Positions 6,080 to 15,339 are shown, counted from the first letter of the stretch. The stretch: 20,387 bases of DNA from an uncultured Prevotella sp. (GCA_947304695.1 CAMZBS010000036.1:1-20387); one strand, 5' to 3'. Translations and numbers: made by a program. Notes: generated from the sequence alone by a model not told the origin.

Positions 6080-7698
6080 AGACCGCCTTCTACAAACTGC
6101 ACATTGCCGAACGCGAAGCCAAAATGAAAGAATATATCGATGGCGGCGGCAATCCCGAAGCCTACCAGATTCTACCCGATGAGGCCGAAGAGGTGTTCAA
6201 GGCCGAAATGGGCATTATTAAGGAGCGCCGCCAGCAGCAATTCCGTGAGCAGGAAGCCGAAAAAGAAGAGAACCTGAAGAAAAAGCTCGACATCATAGAA
6301 AAGATCAAGGCCATGGTCACCTCACCAGAGGAAGCCAGTAAGACCTATCAAGAGTTCAAGGCCCTGCAACAGGAGTGGCGTGACATCAAAGCTGTTCCCG
6401 CTGAGCGTGCCAACGAGCTGTGGCGCAACTATCAACTCTACGTGGAGCAGTTCTACGACCTGCTTAAGCTTAATAGCGAAGCCCGTGAACTCGACTTCAA
6501 GAAGAACCTCGAGGCCAAGACCCGCCTCTGCGAGGCTGCTGAACGACTGGCCGAGGAGAACGACATCATCAGTGCCTTCCACCAGTTGCAGAAACTGCAT
6601 CAAGAGTATCGCGAGATAGGCCCTGTGGCCAAAGACCTGCGCGAAGAGGTGTGGCAGCGTTTCAAGGCCGCCTCTACCGTCATCAACAAACGCCACCAGC
6701 AGCACTTCGACGACCTTCGTGCCCGCGAAGAAGACAACCTCGCCCAGAAGACAGCCCTCTGCGAGAAGGTTGAAGTCATCAATGCCAAAGAGAACAAAGG
6801 CAGTGCCGACTGGGAGCGTCACACCAAGGAGATCATTGACATCCAGGCCCAGTGGAAGACCATCGGCTTCGCTCCGCAGAAGATGAACGTCAAGATTTTC
6901 GAGCGTTTCCGTGCAGCCTGCGACGACTTCTTTGCCCGTAAGGCTGAGTATTTCCGCACCCTCAAGGACACCTTCAAGGAGAATGCTGACAAAAAACGCG
7001 CCCTCATTGAGAAGGCCAAGGCACTGCAGGACAGCACTGACTGGCGTTCCACCAGTGACAAGCTCATTGCCCTTCAGAAAGAGTGGAAGACCATTGGCAT
7101 GGTGCCCAAGAAGCTTGGCGACCAGTTATGGGAAGAATTCCTCGGTGCCTGCAACAAGTTCTTCGAGGCACGCAACGCTGCAGGAGCTGGACAGCGCAAC
7201 GAGGAGCGTGAGAACCTGGAGAAGAAGCGCGACGTCATCAGTCGCCTCAAAGCAGTGGCCGAAGCAGCTGGCGATGACATCCAGCAACAAGTTCAGAAGC
7301 TCGTTGAAGAGTACAATGCCATTGGTCATGTGCCCTTCCGCGACAAGGACAAGCTCTACGAAGAATATCACGGTGTGCTTGACCGCCTCTACAAAGAACT
7401 CAACGTCAGCGTTGCCCGTCGCCGCCTCAACAAGTTCAAGGACAACCTCAAGCAGGTGGCAGAACGTGGCGAGGCAGCCCTCGACAGCGAACGTACCCGA
7501 CTGCTGCGTCAGTACGAAGCCATCAAACAAGAGGTGCAGACCTACGAGAACAACATCGGATTCCTCAGTGTCAGCTCGAAGAAAGGCAGTTCGCTCATCG
7601 ACGAGATGAACCGTAAGGTACAGAAGCTCAAGGACGACTTGCAGCTTGTGAAGGACAAGATTAAAGCCATCGACGCCGAGAATCAGTCCAAAGAATAA
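5977..7698 (+). CDS. DUF349 domain protein with five repeats, disrupted 5' end
   Basis: The body is a highly charged, all-helical, Glu/Lys-rich cytoplasmic protein. Five DUF349 repeats carry the core I(G/K)xVP..LW..F...C..F: they begin near residues 135 (IKAVPAERANELW), 212 (IGPVAKDLREEVW), 294 (IGFAPQKMNVKIF), 371 (IGMVPKKLGDQLW) and 447 (IGHVPFRDKDKLY), about 76-82 residues apart. The C terminus is coiled coil. Function is unknown in Bacteroidetes. The start is uncertain: GTG at 5977 is the earliest usual start codon in frame, ATG 6124 (residue 50) is the first in-frame ATG, and the natural-looking start at 5906 is out of frame. Residues 1-19 (RLEFAHLTKLPESEENTQ) are antisense to the hppA-like fragment; family-like sequence starts at AHDEETPQKEEVEYLK. 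It may be a gene with a new start, or a frameshifted one. Confidence 0.8.
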   Translation: MRLEFAHLTKLPESEENTQAHDEETPQKEEVEYLKTAFYKLHIAEREAKMKEYIDGGGNPEAYQILPDEAEEVFKAEMGIIKERRQQQFREQEAEKEENLKKKLDIIEKIKAMVTSPEEASKTYQEFKALQQEWRDIKAVPAERANELWRNYQLYVEQFYDLLKLNSEARELDFKKNLEAKTRLCEAAERLAEENDIISAFHQLQKLHQEYREIGPVAKDLREEVWQRFKAASTVINKRHQQHFDDLRAREEDNLAQKTALCEKVEVINAKENKGSADWERHTKEIIDIQAQWKTIGFAPQKMNVKIFERFRAACDDFFARKAEYFRTLKDTFKENADKKRALIEKAKALQDSTDWRSTSDKLIALQKEWKTIGMVPKKLGDQLWEEFLGACNKFFEARNAAGAGQRNEERENLEKKRDVISRLKAVAEAAGDDIQQQVQKLVEEYNAIGHVPFRDKDKLYEEYHGVLDRLYKELNVSVARRRLNKFKDNLKQVAERGEAALDSERTRLLRQYEAIKQEVQTYENNIGFLSVSSKKGSSLIDEMNRKVQKLKDDLQLVKDKIKAIDAENQSKE

Positions 7699-7726
7699 CG
7701 CATTACCATTCTAACTAATCATAAGA

Positions 7727-7760
7727 CGGAGGCTTCTTTCCCATCGGAAGGAAGCCTCCG
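7727..7760. terminator. Terminator hairpin between convergent genes
   Basis: A 13-bp stem (7727-7739 with 7748-7760, one T-G pair) with an 8-nt loop lies 28 nt after the DUF349 gene stop and 43 nt beyond the end of the convergent peptidase gene. Short T-containing tails follow on both strands (GTTTATA on plus), so it could serve both units. Confidence 0.75.
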
Positions 7761-7803
7761 CATGTTTATAGCAGTTGGAAGGGGGAGAACAAGAGTTTCA
7801 GCC

Positions 7804-9882
7804 TCAACGTTTCAGATCATCCCAGGCAGGCGGTGTCTCGCCTAAAAGGTGGCGGACAAAGAAGTCGTAGCGTTTGTGCTCACCGTAGGTCTCTCCCATG
7901 GTGTGGCGGGCACCGGGGATGACCACCAGTTCGAAGTCCTTGCCTGCCCGCTGCAGGGCACTGACCACCTGCATGGTGGAAGCAGGGTCGACATTGTCGT
8001 CCATCTCGCCAACGACAAGCATCAGCGGGCGCTGTAACCGCCAAGCGTTCTCTACATTGGAACAGCGCACATAGCTGCTGTCGACAGGATAGCCCATCCA
8101 CTGCTCATTCCACCAAATTTTATCCATGCGGTTGTCGTGACAGCCACAGGCGGCGTAGGCAGCCTTGTAGAAGTCGCCATGAAAGAGCACGGCTGACAGG
8201 GCGTTCTGTCCGCCTGCCGAACAGCCATAGATGCCCACACGGTCGACATCCATGTAGGGATAGCGCTGGGCAGCGGCCTTAATCCAGGCAATGCGATCGG
8301 GCAGACCAGCATCGGCCAGGTTCTTGTAGCACACCTCTTCAAAAGCGCGGCTGCGGAACGAAGTAGTCATTGCATCGAGCTGTACGACAATGAATCCCAG
8401 TTCAGCCAGGTCATCCATAGTCCATATCCACGACGTAAACGACTTGGGCACATACTGGTCGCCGGGGCCGGAATAAATGTATTCAATGACAGGGTACTTC
8501 TTAGTGGGGTCAAAGTTGGAAGGTCGCCGGATGAGTCCCCACATATCAGTCACGCCGTCTCTGCCCTTGGCCACGAACACCTCGGGTGCCTGCCATCCTT
8601 CGGCCTCAAGTGCAGTGACATCGGCCTGTTCCAACTGACGTATGATGTGTCCGTCGCGGCCTGACCTCAGTAGGGTGACAGGTGGCGTGACCACGGTGGA
8701 ATAGGTGTCGATGAGGTACTGCATGTCATGCGTGAAAGTGGCCTGATGCTGGCCTTCTTCGGGCGTAAGGCAGACAAGATGCTTACCGTCAAGACCTACT
8801 TTATAATAATGTATCAAGTAGGGGTCCTCCTGTTTGTTCATCCCGCAAGCGGAGAAGTATACGACACCCTGCTGTTCGTCGATGTGCTGGATGCCGCGCA
8901 CGTAGAAGTCGCCTCGGGTAACCTGCCTGACGAGCTGACCTTTCTGACGGTTGTACAAGTAGATGTGGTTATGGCCGTCGCGCTCACTGGTCCAGAGAAT
9001 TCGCCGACCGTCGGCAAAGTCATGACGGTGCAGGCGATTATAGTTCACATACTTGTCGTTGCGCTCCTCGATGAGCGTGCGCACCTGGCCGGTCTGGACC
9101 GACAGCTCAAGCACACGGAACACCTTATGACCACGCTCGTTGTACTCGAAGGTAACGGTCTGACTGTTGGAGTCCCACTGGGGGGCAGAGACGTGATACT
9201 GGTGCTGAAAAAGGGTGGTAGCAGGTTCGATGACGCGCCCTGTGGCCAGTTCGACAATCACCGGCACACGATAGTTCAGCGAGTCGCCCGGCTTGGCATA
9301 CTCCTGTTTGTGGAGCAAAGGCTCCACGCGATCGGCTGGTGACGATTCCACGTAATAGACATAATGCTTGGGGGCTGGTTTGATGCGTACAGTTGCATAA
9401 TAGCGGCCGTCGGGCGAGAAGGTGCCCCAAGAGGAATAGTAAAAGGCAGAGTCGCCATTAGTAGTCAGGGGCACCTCATGTCCGTCATCAAGCAGCCAAA
9501 GATTATTGTCACGATGAAACACCTGGATACGGCCGTCGGGCGAGGTTTGACGACCATCTTTCTCGTCGGGTACCTCCATCCAATGACGTCGCGGTCCATG
9601 CCACTCGTGCTTTCTGGGCGGCTCGGGGTTCTCCGTGAGCAGCGTCACAGTGTTCTTCTCGGCATCGACCTCCTTGAACACCTGTTTCTGACCGTCGTAG
9701 ACGGAGTACCAGAACTTATGGGTATCACGAATGGCATGCGGGCTGACGTCTCCATTCTTCATTTTCCCGGAATACTTGCCACGAACGGCAAAGGCACGCC
9801 GATAGTCGTCGGCGGTACCTTGGGCTATGGCCTGGCCGACAGCAAGGACGGCCAGAGCCATGATGAGCAGTGTCTTCTTCAT
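7804..9882 (-). CDS. Secreted S9 family peptidase (DPP IV/prolyl oligopeptidase type)
   Basis: The 692-residue protein starts at ATG 9882; the five codons upstream in the open frame lie within the previous gene and lack signal character. Signal peptide: MKKTLLIMALAVLAVGQAIA. A beta-propeller-like N-terminal half (about 30-430) with SPDGR repeats precedes an alpha/beta-hydrolase domain. Catalytic residues are visible: GCSAGG (Ser555), EMDDNVDP (Asp627 or 628) and GARHTMGE (His660). YSGPGDQ near 470 matches the oxyanion-hole Tyr region of DPP IV. S9 enzymes cut after Pro or at X-Pro dipeptides. The DPP IV acidic DWxYEEE motif that anchors the substrate N terminus is not seen, so the exact specificity is open. 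It is the last gene of a three-gene operon and overlaps the previous stop in TAATG. The location is probably periplasmic. Confidence 0.93.
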   Translation of the reverse strand: MKKTLLIMALAVLAVGQAIAQGTADDYRRAFAVRGKYSGKMKNGDVSPHAIRDTHKFWYSVYDGQKQVFKEVDAEKNTVTLLTENPEPPRKHEWHGPRRHWMEVPDEKDGRQTSPDGRIQVFHRDNNLWLLDDGHEVPLTTNGDSAFYYSSWGTFSPDGRYYATVRIKPAPKHYVYYVESSPADRVEPLLHKQEYAKPGDSLNYRVPVIVELATGRVIEPATTLFQHQYHVSAPQWDSNSQTVTFEYNERGHKVFRVLELSVQTGQVRTLIEERNDKYVNYNRLHRHDFADGRRILWTSERDGHNHIYLYNRQKGQLVRQVTRGDFYVRGIQHIDEQQGVVYFSACGMNKQEDPYLIHYYKVGLDGKHLVCLTPEEGQHQATFTHDMQYLIDTYSTVVTPPVTLLRSGRDGHIIRQLEQADVTALEAEGWQAPEVFVAKGRDGVTDMWGLIRRPSNFDPTKKYPVIEYIYSGPGDQYVPKSFTSWIWTMDDLAELGFIVVQLDAMTTSFRSRAFEEVCYKNLADAGLPDRIAWIKAAAQRYPYMDVDRVGIYGCSAGGQNALSAVLFHGDFYKAAYAACGCHDNRMDKIWWNEQWMGYPVDSSYVRCSNVENAWRLQRPLMLVVGEMDDNVDPASTMQVVSALQRAGKDFELVVIPGARHTMGETYGEHKRYDFFVRHLLGETPPAWDDLKR

Positions 9883-12317
9883 TATTTCACAATCCATTCA
9901 AAGATACCTGCGGAGTTATCGTCGGGCAGTGTCACTTCCAAACGGAGCGAGCGGGTGGTCACTGGGTCAAAGTTCACAGTGCAGGCCGCACCCTTCGTAG
10001 TGGGATACTTGTCGGGATTGCTTACAGGCTGCCACTGTCCCTGGGCATCCTGATAGAGCACACGCCACGACTTGGGCACACGGCATCCGCCCCAGGGTCC
10101 GTCGTCGAACCAATAGACAGTGCAGCTCTGCACCTGGTTCTCGGCAGCAAACTCGTAGGCCACCCATTCCGTGGCCGCCTTCTTGGGCCACCAGTGGGTG
10201 TAAGGCACCGAACGGTCGTTGGCATCATGAGGCACAAGGCGGTCATTCAAGGCCGAACGGGCAGGCAGGTTCACCGACGATGACACCTTACTCTCCGAGG
10301 CCAGTGTGGCCGGTTGGGCGGGGGTGGTGGCACTGAGATCCTGCGACAGCCATACACGCATCTTGCCACTACCACGATGACACCAAGCATAGTAAGGAAT
10401 GAGTGTAAGCCGTCCGTCGGTGGTCTGCAGTCGTCCCTGCTTGTCGAAGCTGAGCGACTGGGCATCGGTGGTCAACGTGACGACGGGGGTCTGAGCAATG
10501 GTGGCAGAACCCAGCGTGAACTGCGGCATCTGATTGACCAGCGCACCCATGATGTCCATCTGCTGATTATCGGGCCACTCAGCACAGTAGACCAACGGGC
10601 CGCGCTCCACGGCAATCATGCCGCGATCGGCCTCCACCCTGGCATGGGCACGAACGGTACGTGGTTCCATATCGAAGTGCAGCTGAATCTTGTCACCTTT
10701 TTTCCATTTGCGGGTAATGGTCAGGTAGCCGTCTTCCGCTGGGCTTACAGCAATATTACCCCCGTTTACGGAGCAGGTGGCAGAAAGACGCTTGCCGTCG
10801 GTAAACTCATAGAGGTCGCTGGGTGTCACCTGACCACGCGCCCAACCGGGAATACGCAATTTCATGGCAAACTCGCCAACTGCGTTCTTGTCTACGGTAA
10901 TCGTGACATCACCGTCCCAAGGATAGTTGGTGGTCTGCGTAAGAGCCACTTTCTTGCCACCCACATTGAGCGTTGTGCTATTAGAAAGATAGAGGTTCAC
11001 GTAGACGGAGGTACCGGTCTTACCAGAAGCACCGACTGCATACACATAGCCCGGCAGCGAGGGGATGAAACGGCAGATGTTGCTGGGACAGCAGGCACAG
11101 CCAAACCACGCCTGACGTTGGTGCTGGCCAATGCTGGCCAAAGGGTTGGGATAGAAGAAGGAACCACCGTCGAGTGAGACGCCGCTAATCAGGCCATTGT
11201 AAAGGGTACGCTCCAGTACGTCGTAATACTTCGACTCTCCATGGAGCAGGAACAGACGATAGTTCACGTAGACATTGCCAATGGCTGCACAGGTCTCACA
11301 GTAGGCACTCATGTTGGGCAATTCGTAGTTCTTACCAAAGGCTTCGCCACTGGACGTAGCACCAATGCCGCCGGTAATGTAGAGTTTCTTTGAGACGATA
11401 TTCGACCAAATGTTGTCGATAGCTTGTATATATGACTTGTCGCCCGTCAAAGCTGCCACATCGGCCATACCAGCATACATGTAGGAGGCACGCACAGCAT
11501 GACCCACAGCCTCGTCCTGCTGCACCACTGGAAGGTGGCTTTGCGAATACTCGGTCTTGATCGTGGTCTTGCCACGGTAGTCGAGCAGGAACTTGGCAAA
11601 GTCAAGATAGCGTTGCTGGCCAGTGGCCAGATAAAGACGGGCCATAGCCATCTCGGCAATCTGATGGCCGGGCACCACGCATATCTGTCCTGGATTGGGG
11701 CCTACCTCCTTACAAGCCACGTCGGCATAGCGACAGGCAATATCAAGGAACCTGCGCTTGCCAGTAGCCTGCCAGTAGGCCACAGCTCCCTCAATCATGT
11801 GGCCCAAGTTGTAAAGCTCGTGGCTCAAGTCTTCCTCCTTCACCCAACGACGGTCGCCAGCCCAATGATGAGGGTTAGCGGGGTTCTGTGTGCGAGCGGT
11901 ATAAAGATAACCGTCGGACTCCTGTGCCGTGGCAATGATGTCGATGACGGAATCACAGTAGGCTTCCAGCTTCTTGTCAGGGTAGGTCTGCAGGATGTAG
12001 GCTGCACCTTCCAACGTCTTGTAGGGGTCGGTGTCATCAAACGAGTAGCCCACGCCGTTGACCTTGAACGTCTTCGAAGGATCTTTCAAGTGCTGGGCTG
12101 CATTCTCAAAGTTCTTGTATCGGCCTTCGCTCTCGCATTTTGAGAAAGCCAGGGGTACGGTGACCGTGCGACTGGCCTCCAGACGCTGTCCCCAGAACGT
12201 GCCGGGAGCCACCTTCACGTCGGTGAAGGGCACTGGGCTGATGGGATAGCCTTTCTGCGCCACACAGGCAAGCAGTGACAAGTGAAAAGTGATGATTGAT
12301 AAAATGAGCTTTTTCAT
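9882..12317 (-). CDS. Secreted GH127-type beta-L-arabinofuranosidase
   Basis: The 811-residue protein has a signal peptide (MKKLILSIITFHLSLLACVA). An (alpha/alpha)6-barrel DUF1680/GH127 domain spans about 30-430, beta-sandwich regions follow, and a discoidin-like C-terminal domain lies at about 670-811. The zinc-thiolate site known from Bifidobacterium HypBA1 is recognisable: Glu341 and Cys343 (YCETCAA) with Cys409 and Cys410 (FGCACCPSN), one of which should be the nucleophile. Glu325 (SSGEAFG) sits 16 residues before Glu341, the spacing of the HypBA1 acid/base Glu. HypBA1 releases L-arabinose from beta-1,2-linked arabinobiose on hydroxyproline. Here the substrate is inferred from the family. 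The start lies 38 nt after the upstream enzyme gene; the stop overlaps the peptidase start by one base. Confidence 0.92.
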   Translation of the reverse strand: MKKLILSIITFHLSLLACVAQKGYPISPVPFTDVKVAPGTFWGQRLEASRTVTVPLAFSKCESEGRYKNFENAAQHLKDPSKTFKVNGVGYSFDDTDPYKTLEGAAYILQTYPDKKLEAYCDSVIDIIATAQESDGYLYTARTQNPANPHHWAGDRRWVKEEDLSHELYNLGHMIEGAVAYWQATGKRRFLDIACRYADVACKEVGPNPGQICVVPGHQIAEMAMARLYLATGQQRYLDFAKFLLDYRGKTTIKTEYSQSHLPVVQQDEAVGHAVRASYMYAGMADVAALTGDKSYIQAIDNIWSNIVSKKLYITGGIGATSSGEAFGKNYELPNMSAYCETCAAIGNVYVNYRLFLLHGESKYYDVLERTLYNGLISGVSLDGGSFFYPNPLASIGQHQRQAWFGCACCPSNICRFIPSLPGYVYAVGASGKTGTSVYVNLYLSNSTTLNVGGKKVALTQTTNYPWDGDVTITVDKNAVGEFAMKLRIPGWARGQVTPSDLYEFTDGKRLSATCSVNGGNIAVSPAEDGYLTITRKWKKGDKIQLHFDMEPRTVRAHARVEADRGMIAVERGPLVYCAEWPDNQQMDIMGALVNQMPQFTLGSATIAQTPVVTLTTDAQSLSFDKQGRLQTTDGRLTLIPYYAWCHRGSGKMRVWLSQDLSATTPAQPATLASESKVSSSVNLPARSALNDRLVPHDANDRSVPYTHWWPKKAATEWVAYEFAAENQVQSCTVYWFDDGPWGGCRVPKSWRVLYQDAQGQWQPVSNPDKYPTTKGAACTVNFDPVTTRSLRLEVTLPDDNSAGIFEWIVK

Positions 12318-12355
12318 ATTTATTGTTATTTATAGATTTGACAATTGATGTTATA

Positions 12356-15277
12356 CTACTTTTGGTCAAGAACCTCTTTCAGCTGCCGGGTGGCCCGCTC
12401 AATCATGTCCCTTGTTCCACTGCCGTCGCTCACATAGCGAATCACCATACCTGCATAGCCAATGGCACGGTTGGCCTCTGCATTGTCCTCTGGCAGTTGT
12501 TTTGCTTTTTCCACCAGTTGCATCAATTCCTCCATATCCTCCAACTCAGGCAGGTTGCCTGGACGCATGGTGTTAACAACCGCATTCAGTGCACTGGCAG
12601 CCTTGTCTATTTCCTCCTGGGTGTACTTGTTGTCAGGAGTATCCATGTAGGAGCGGTTCTTTTCATATTGTTCCACCATGCGGGCATAGCCGTGACTGGC
12701 CCAGGGAGCATATTCAGGCACCTTCACTACAAGGGCATTCCATGCTTGCTGTTCCTCAATGCGGCTCTTGGCTATGAGCAGCAGTTCGCGAAGCTGCGAT
12801 TTGTCAACGTCGGAAGAACCGGTATTCGCATAGACGGTTGTCGGGTCAGTCTCAATGTTCATGCGGAAATAATGCGTCAGATGGGCATCGCCAGCATAGT
12901 CGGGAATGAAGGTTCGACCACTATGGTTCAGCCTGTAAAGACAAGCATCAGCTCCCCTACCTTCCTGAGCACCAAGCAGCGTGATGTCGCTCAAGTCAGA
13001 AGCCACGTCGACGGTAGCCTCATCCCAGTCCCTGATGCCTGTTGTGGCCATGACAAGCGGACCGTACATGAAGGTGCCAGCCCACATGGGACTATATTCT
13101 GTCTTTCCACCCTTCACGTAGGCAGGTGTCGTTTCCATTTTGTCGGGACCAAAGTCAATATGTTTCGTGAACGGCATCACCACTTCCACCACGTCAGTCT
13201 TCTTCCATCGGCGGGCAGGTATCTCGACATAGCTCGACGGGTGGTAGCTCTTGGCGATGCTCTTGCCGTTGAGTTTGACATCGAAGCCTTCAGTAGCCCA
13301 GTAGGGCACGCGCAGCTTCATGGAGAACTGCTGAGACTTGGGGGTTGAGACCATGCGGATGGTACACTTCTCGGCAGGCCACTGGCACTCCTGCTTAACG
13401 ACAACACCCTTCTGTTTCCAATGAGCCGTTGTCGGCAGATAGAGCGCGACCCAAAGTGTGTTCTCACTGACAAAGTAAGCAGCCTCCTGATACTTCACAT
13501 GGTTCTCCACACCAGTTCCGCCACAACAGGTGGCCTGTGGTGTCTCGTTGCCCCAAGGCTTCGAGGCGTTAAGACCCACAGCATACTGATAGACCGTGGC
13601 ATAGTGCTTGGGATTGAGCGAGCCCACAAGCTGGTTGTAGAGCACACGTTCATAATAGTCCATGTAGCGTGCATCATCGGGATTAAAACAGTTCAAGTCC
13701 TTGGTCAGCTTGGCCAGGTTGTAGGCGCAGCAGGTCTCATTGATGGTGGGTTCGGGATGCAGATCACGACCGCCCCAGCTGGTAACGTTCATGCACATGC
13801 TCGTAATCTGCGAATAAGGCTGGCGGAACATCTCTCCATTACCTACGCCACCCATGGCGTAGCGATAACGTCCCTGTATCATTGTCCAAAAGTTCTGTGC
13901 CAGATGATAGTAATAAGGATTGTTGTTGGTGCGATAGGAGCGCAGGGCACCTGTCACCATGGGAATGTGTTGGTTGGCATGACGGGTACGGATGGCATCG
14001 ACGTTCTTGGCCAGCGGATTGAAAAAGGCAGGACTATCGAAATAGTTGGCAGCCTCCGACAGATGTGCCTTTTCCTCAGCAGTACCCGTCATTTCGGCCA
14101 GACGTGCCAGCGATTCGGCCATGCCACCCACTTCACCAGCAATATACATATTCCACATCTCGTGGCGGTTGCCTGGCTTGGCACGACGTTCCTCCTGAGT
14201 GCCGTCGCTCTTCACAAACGTGCGGTAATGCAGGCGATTCCACACCCACAGTCCCATGTCTTTGGCCGTGAGCAGGGCCTTGGCGGCCACTTCCTTGTCA
14301 TCAATGTAAGTGGCAATGTCGATGAGACCGGCCAGCTGCTTATGTACTGAATAATAAGGTGCCCACACCCAACTCTCGTTGTTGTAGGCCCGGTACATCT
14401 CGATGAGCACACAATGCTGTGCCGGAATGGCATTCAGATAGCCGTAGCCATATTTGCTGTAGTCTTGCTTGTAGCGGTCAAAATCGGCCCATGAGCCCTT
14501 CATCTCCTTCAGTTCTTCTTCGGGAGCAAAGTCACGTGCCTCCCAATAGCGTCCCAGCTGCTGGTTCCAAACAAAGGTACGCTCTTGACAGCGGCGCAGT
14601 TCGTCGACCATTTCCCTGATGTTCTTCCGCAGGATGGCTTTCTTAGCCTGATCCTGACAACTGGCAAAGGCCATAGCCATAGCCGACATGTAGTGGCCCG
14701 ACCCGTGCCCTTTCAGTTTCGTGGTAGGCGAGTCCCATCCGTCGGCCTCAGGATAGCCTTCAGTGGGCAGTCCGTAGGTATCACGGTAATTATAGAGTTG
14801 CTGCTTTACAGGTAGGCTGATAAGCTGGTCAATGTCCAGGTCACGATTCCATGTCAGACGGTTGTCGCCGTCCAAGCTCACGCAGTCCAGCGGCAACGGC
14901 TCTGCCACGGGAACGCACGACGGTACTGAGTAGGTGCCATCCGTCACCTTTACTTGTGCTGAGACAGGATAGCCGTTTGGGGTGCTGTTGTCACCGATAA
15001 TGAATCCACGCACCTTATAGACTGTGCCCACAGGATTGAGTGCCGGATTGGCCTCGGCGGTCTCAGCCGCCTCCGAAGAGTTGAGCCATTTCACCTGCCG
15101 GTACTCGCCTTTACCGTCGGAGTACTTCACCCACAACTGGTAAGGCAGCCTCGGAGCATTGCCCACGGGAGTCTCAACATTAACGGTCTCCACGCTGACC
15201 ACGGTGCGATAGTCTTTTGCCTGCATACCCGCAAACACCCCTACAGCCAGCATGCCTGCCAAAATCATTTTTCTCAT
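12356..15277 (-). CDS. Secreted multidomain beta-L-arabinofuranosidase-fold glycoside hydrolase (GH127/GH146-like)
   Basis: The 973-residue protein starts at ATG 15277, giving the signal peptide MRKMILAGMLAVGVFAGMQA; the frame is open to 15373, but that part covers the promoter. Domains: a bacterial Ig-like domain (about 22-115, ending VSAQVKVTDG), a DUF1680-type catalytic barrel (about 125-620), beta-sandwich parts to about 790, and C-terminal helical FIVAR-like repeats (about 835-970). The metal/nucleophile signature is present as INETCCAYN (Glu514, Cys516, Cys517) and ATCCGGTG (Cys584, Cys585), with Glu482 (GNGEMF) a possible acid/base. The domain order recalls GH146 members of Bacteroides acting on beta-L-arabinofuranosides. 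First gene of the operon, it is followed by a second, distantly related enzyme of the same fold, suggesting different arabinoside linkages are attacked in turn. Confidence 0.9.
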   Translation of the reverse strand: MRKMILAGMLAVGVFAGMQAKDYRTVVSVETVNVETPVGNAPRLPYQLWVKYSDGKGEYRQVKWLNSSEAAETAEANPALNPVGTVYKVRGFIIGDNSTPNGYPVSAQVKVTDGTYSVPSCVPVAEPLPLDCVSLDGDNRLTWNRDLDIDQLISLPVKQQLYNYRDTYGLPTEGYPEADGWDSPTTKLKGHGSGHYMSAMAMAFASCQDQAKKAILRKNIREMVDELRRCQERTFVWNQQLGRYWEARDFAPEEELKEMKGSWADFDRYKQDYSKYGYGYLNAIPAQHCVLIEMYRAYNNESWVWAPYYSVHKQLAGLIDIATYIDDKEVAAKALLTAKDMGLWVWNRLHYRTFVKSDGTQEERRAKPGNRHEMWNMYIAGEVGGMAESLARLAEMTGTAEEKAHLSEAANYFDSPAFFNPLAKNVDAIRTRHANQHIPMVTGALRSYRTNNNPYYYHLAQNFWTMIQGRYRYAMGGVGNGEMFRQPYSQITSMCMNVTSWGGRDLHPEPTINETCCAYNLAKLTKDLNCFNPDDARYMDYYERVLYNQLVGSLNPKHYATVYQYAVGLNASKPWGNETPQATCCGGTGVENHVKYQEAAYFVSENTLWVALYLPTTAHWKQKGVVVKQECQWPAEKCTIRMVSTPKSQQFSMKLRVPYWATEGFDVKLNGKSIAKSYHPSSYVEIPARRWKKTDVVEVVMPFTKHIDFGPDKMETTPAYVKGGKTEYSPMWAGTFMYGPLVMATTGIRDWDEATVDVASDLSDITLLGAQEGRGADACLYRLNHSGRTFIPDYAGDAHLTHYFRMNIETDPTTVYANTGSSDVDKSQLRELLLIAKSRIEEQQAWNALVVKVPEYAPWASHGYARMVEQYEKNRSYMDTPDNKYTQEEIDKAASALNAVVNTMRPGNLPELEDMEELMQLVEKAKQLPEDNAEANRAIGYAGMVIRYVSDGSGTRDMIERATRQLKEVLDQK

Positions 15278-15307
15278 GTCACTTATAGCTTTAGCTCTTT
15301 TTGCCTG

Positions 15308-15315
15308 CAAATATA
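15308..15315 (-). promoter_or_regulatory. -7 box of the arabinofuranosidase operon
   Basis: On the minus strand TATATTTG (15315 to 15308) fits TAnnTTTG and lies 30 nt upstream of the ATG, giving a leader of about 27 nt. No clear TTTG is found 19-21 nt further upstream, which fits a regulated, activator-dependent promoter (inference). Confidence 0.55.
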
Positions 15316-15339
15316 AACAATAAAAACTGCAAAACATGA

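Noticed and set aside
12323..13348. A 341-codon plus-strand open frame opposite the large arabinofuranosidase gene
   Set aside because: It is antisense to a clear enzyme gene, has no family-like motifs and starts without promoter. The same holds for long frames at 10314-11177, 8728-9342, 13421-14350 and 3238-3966.
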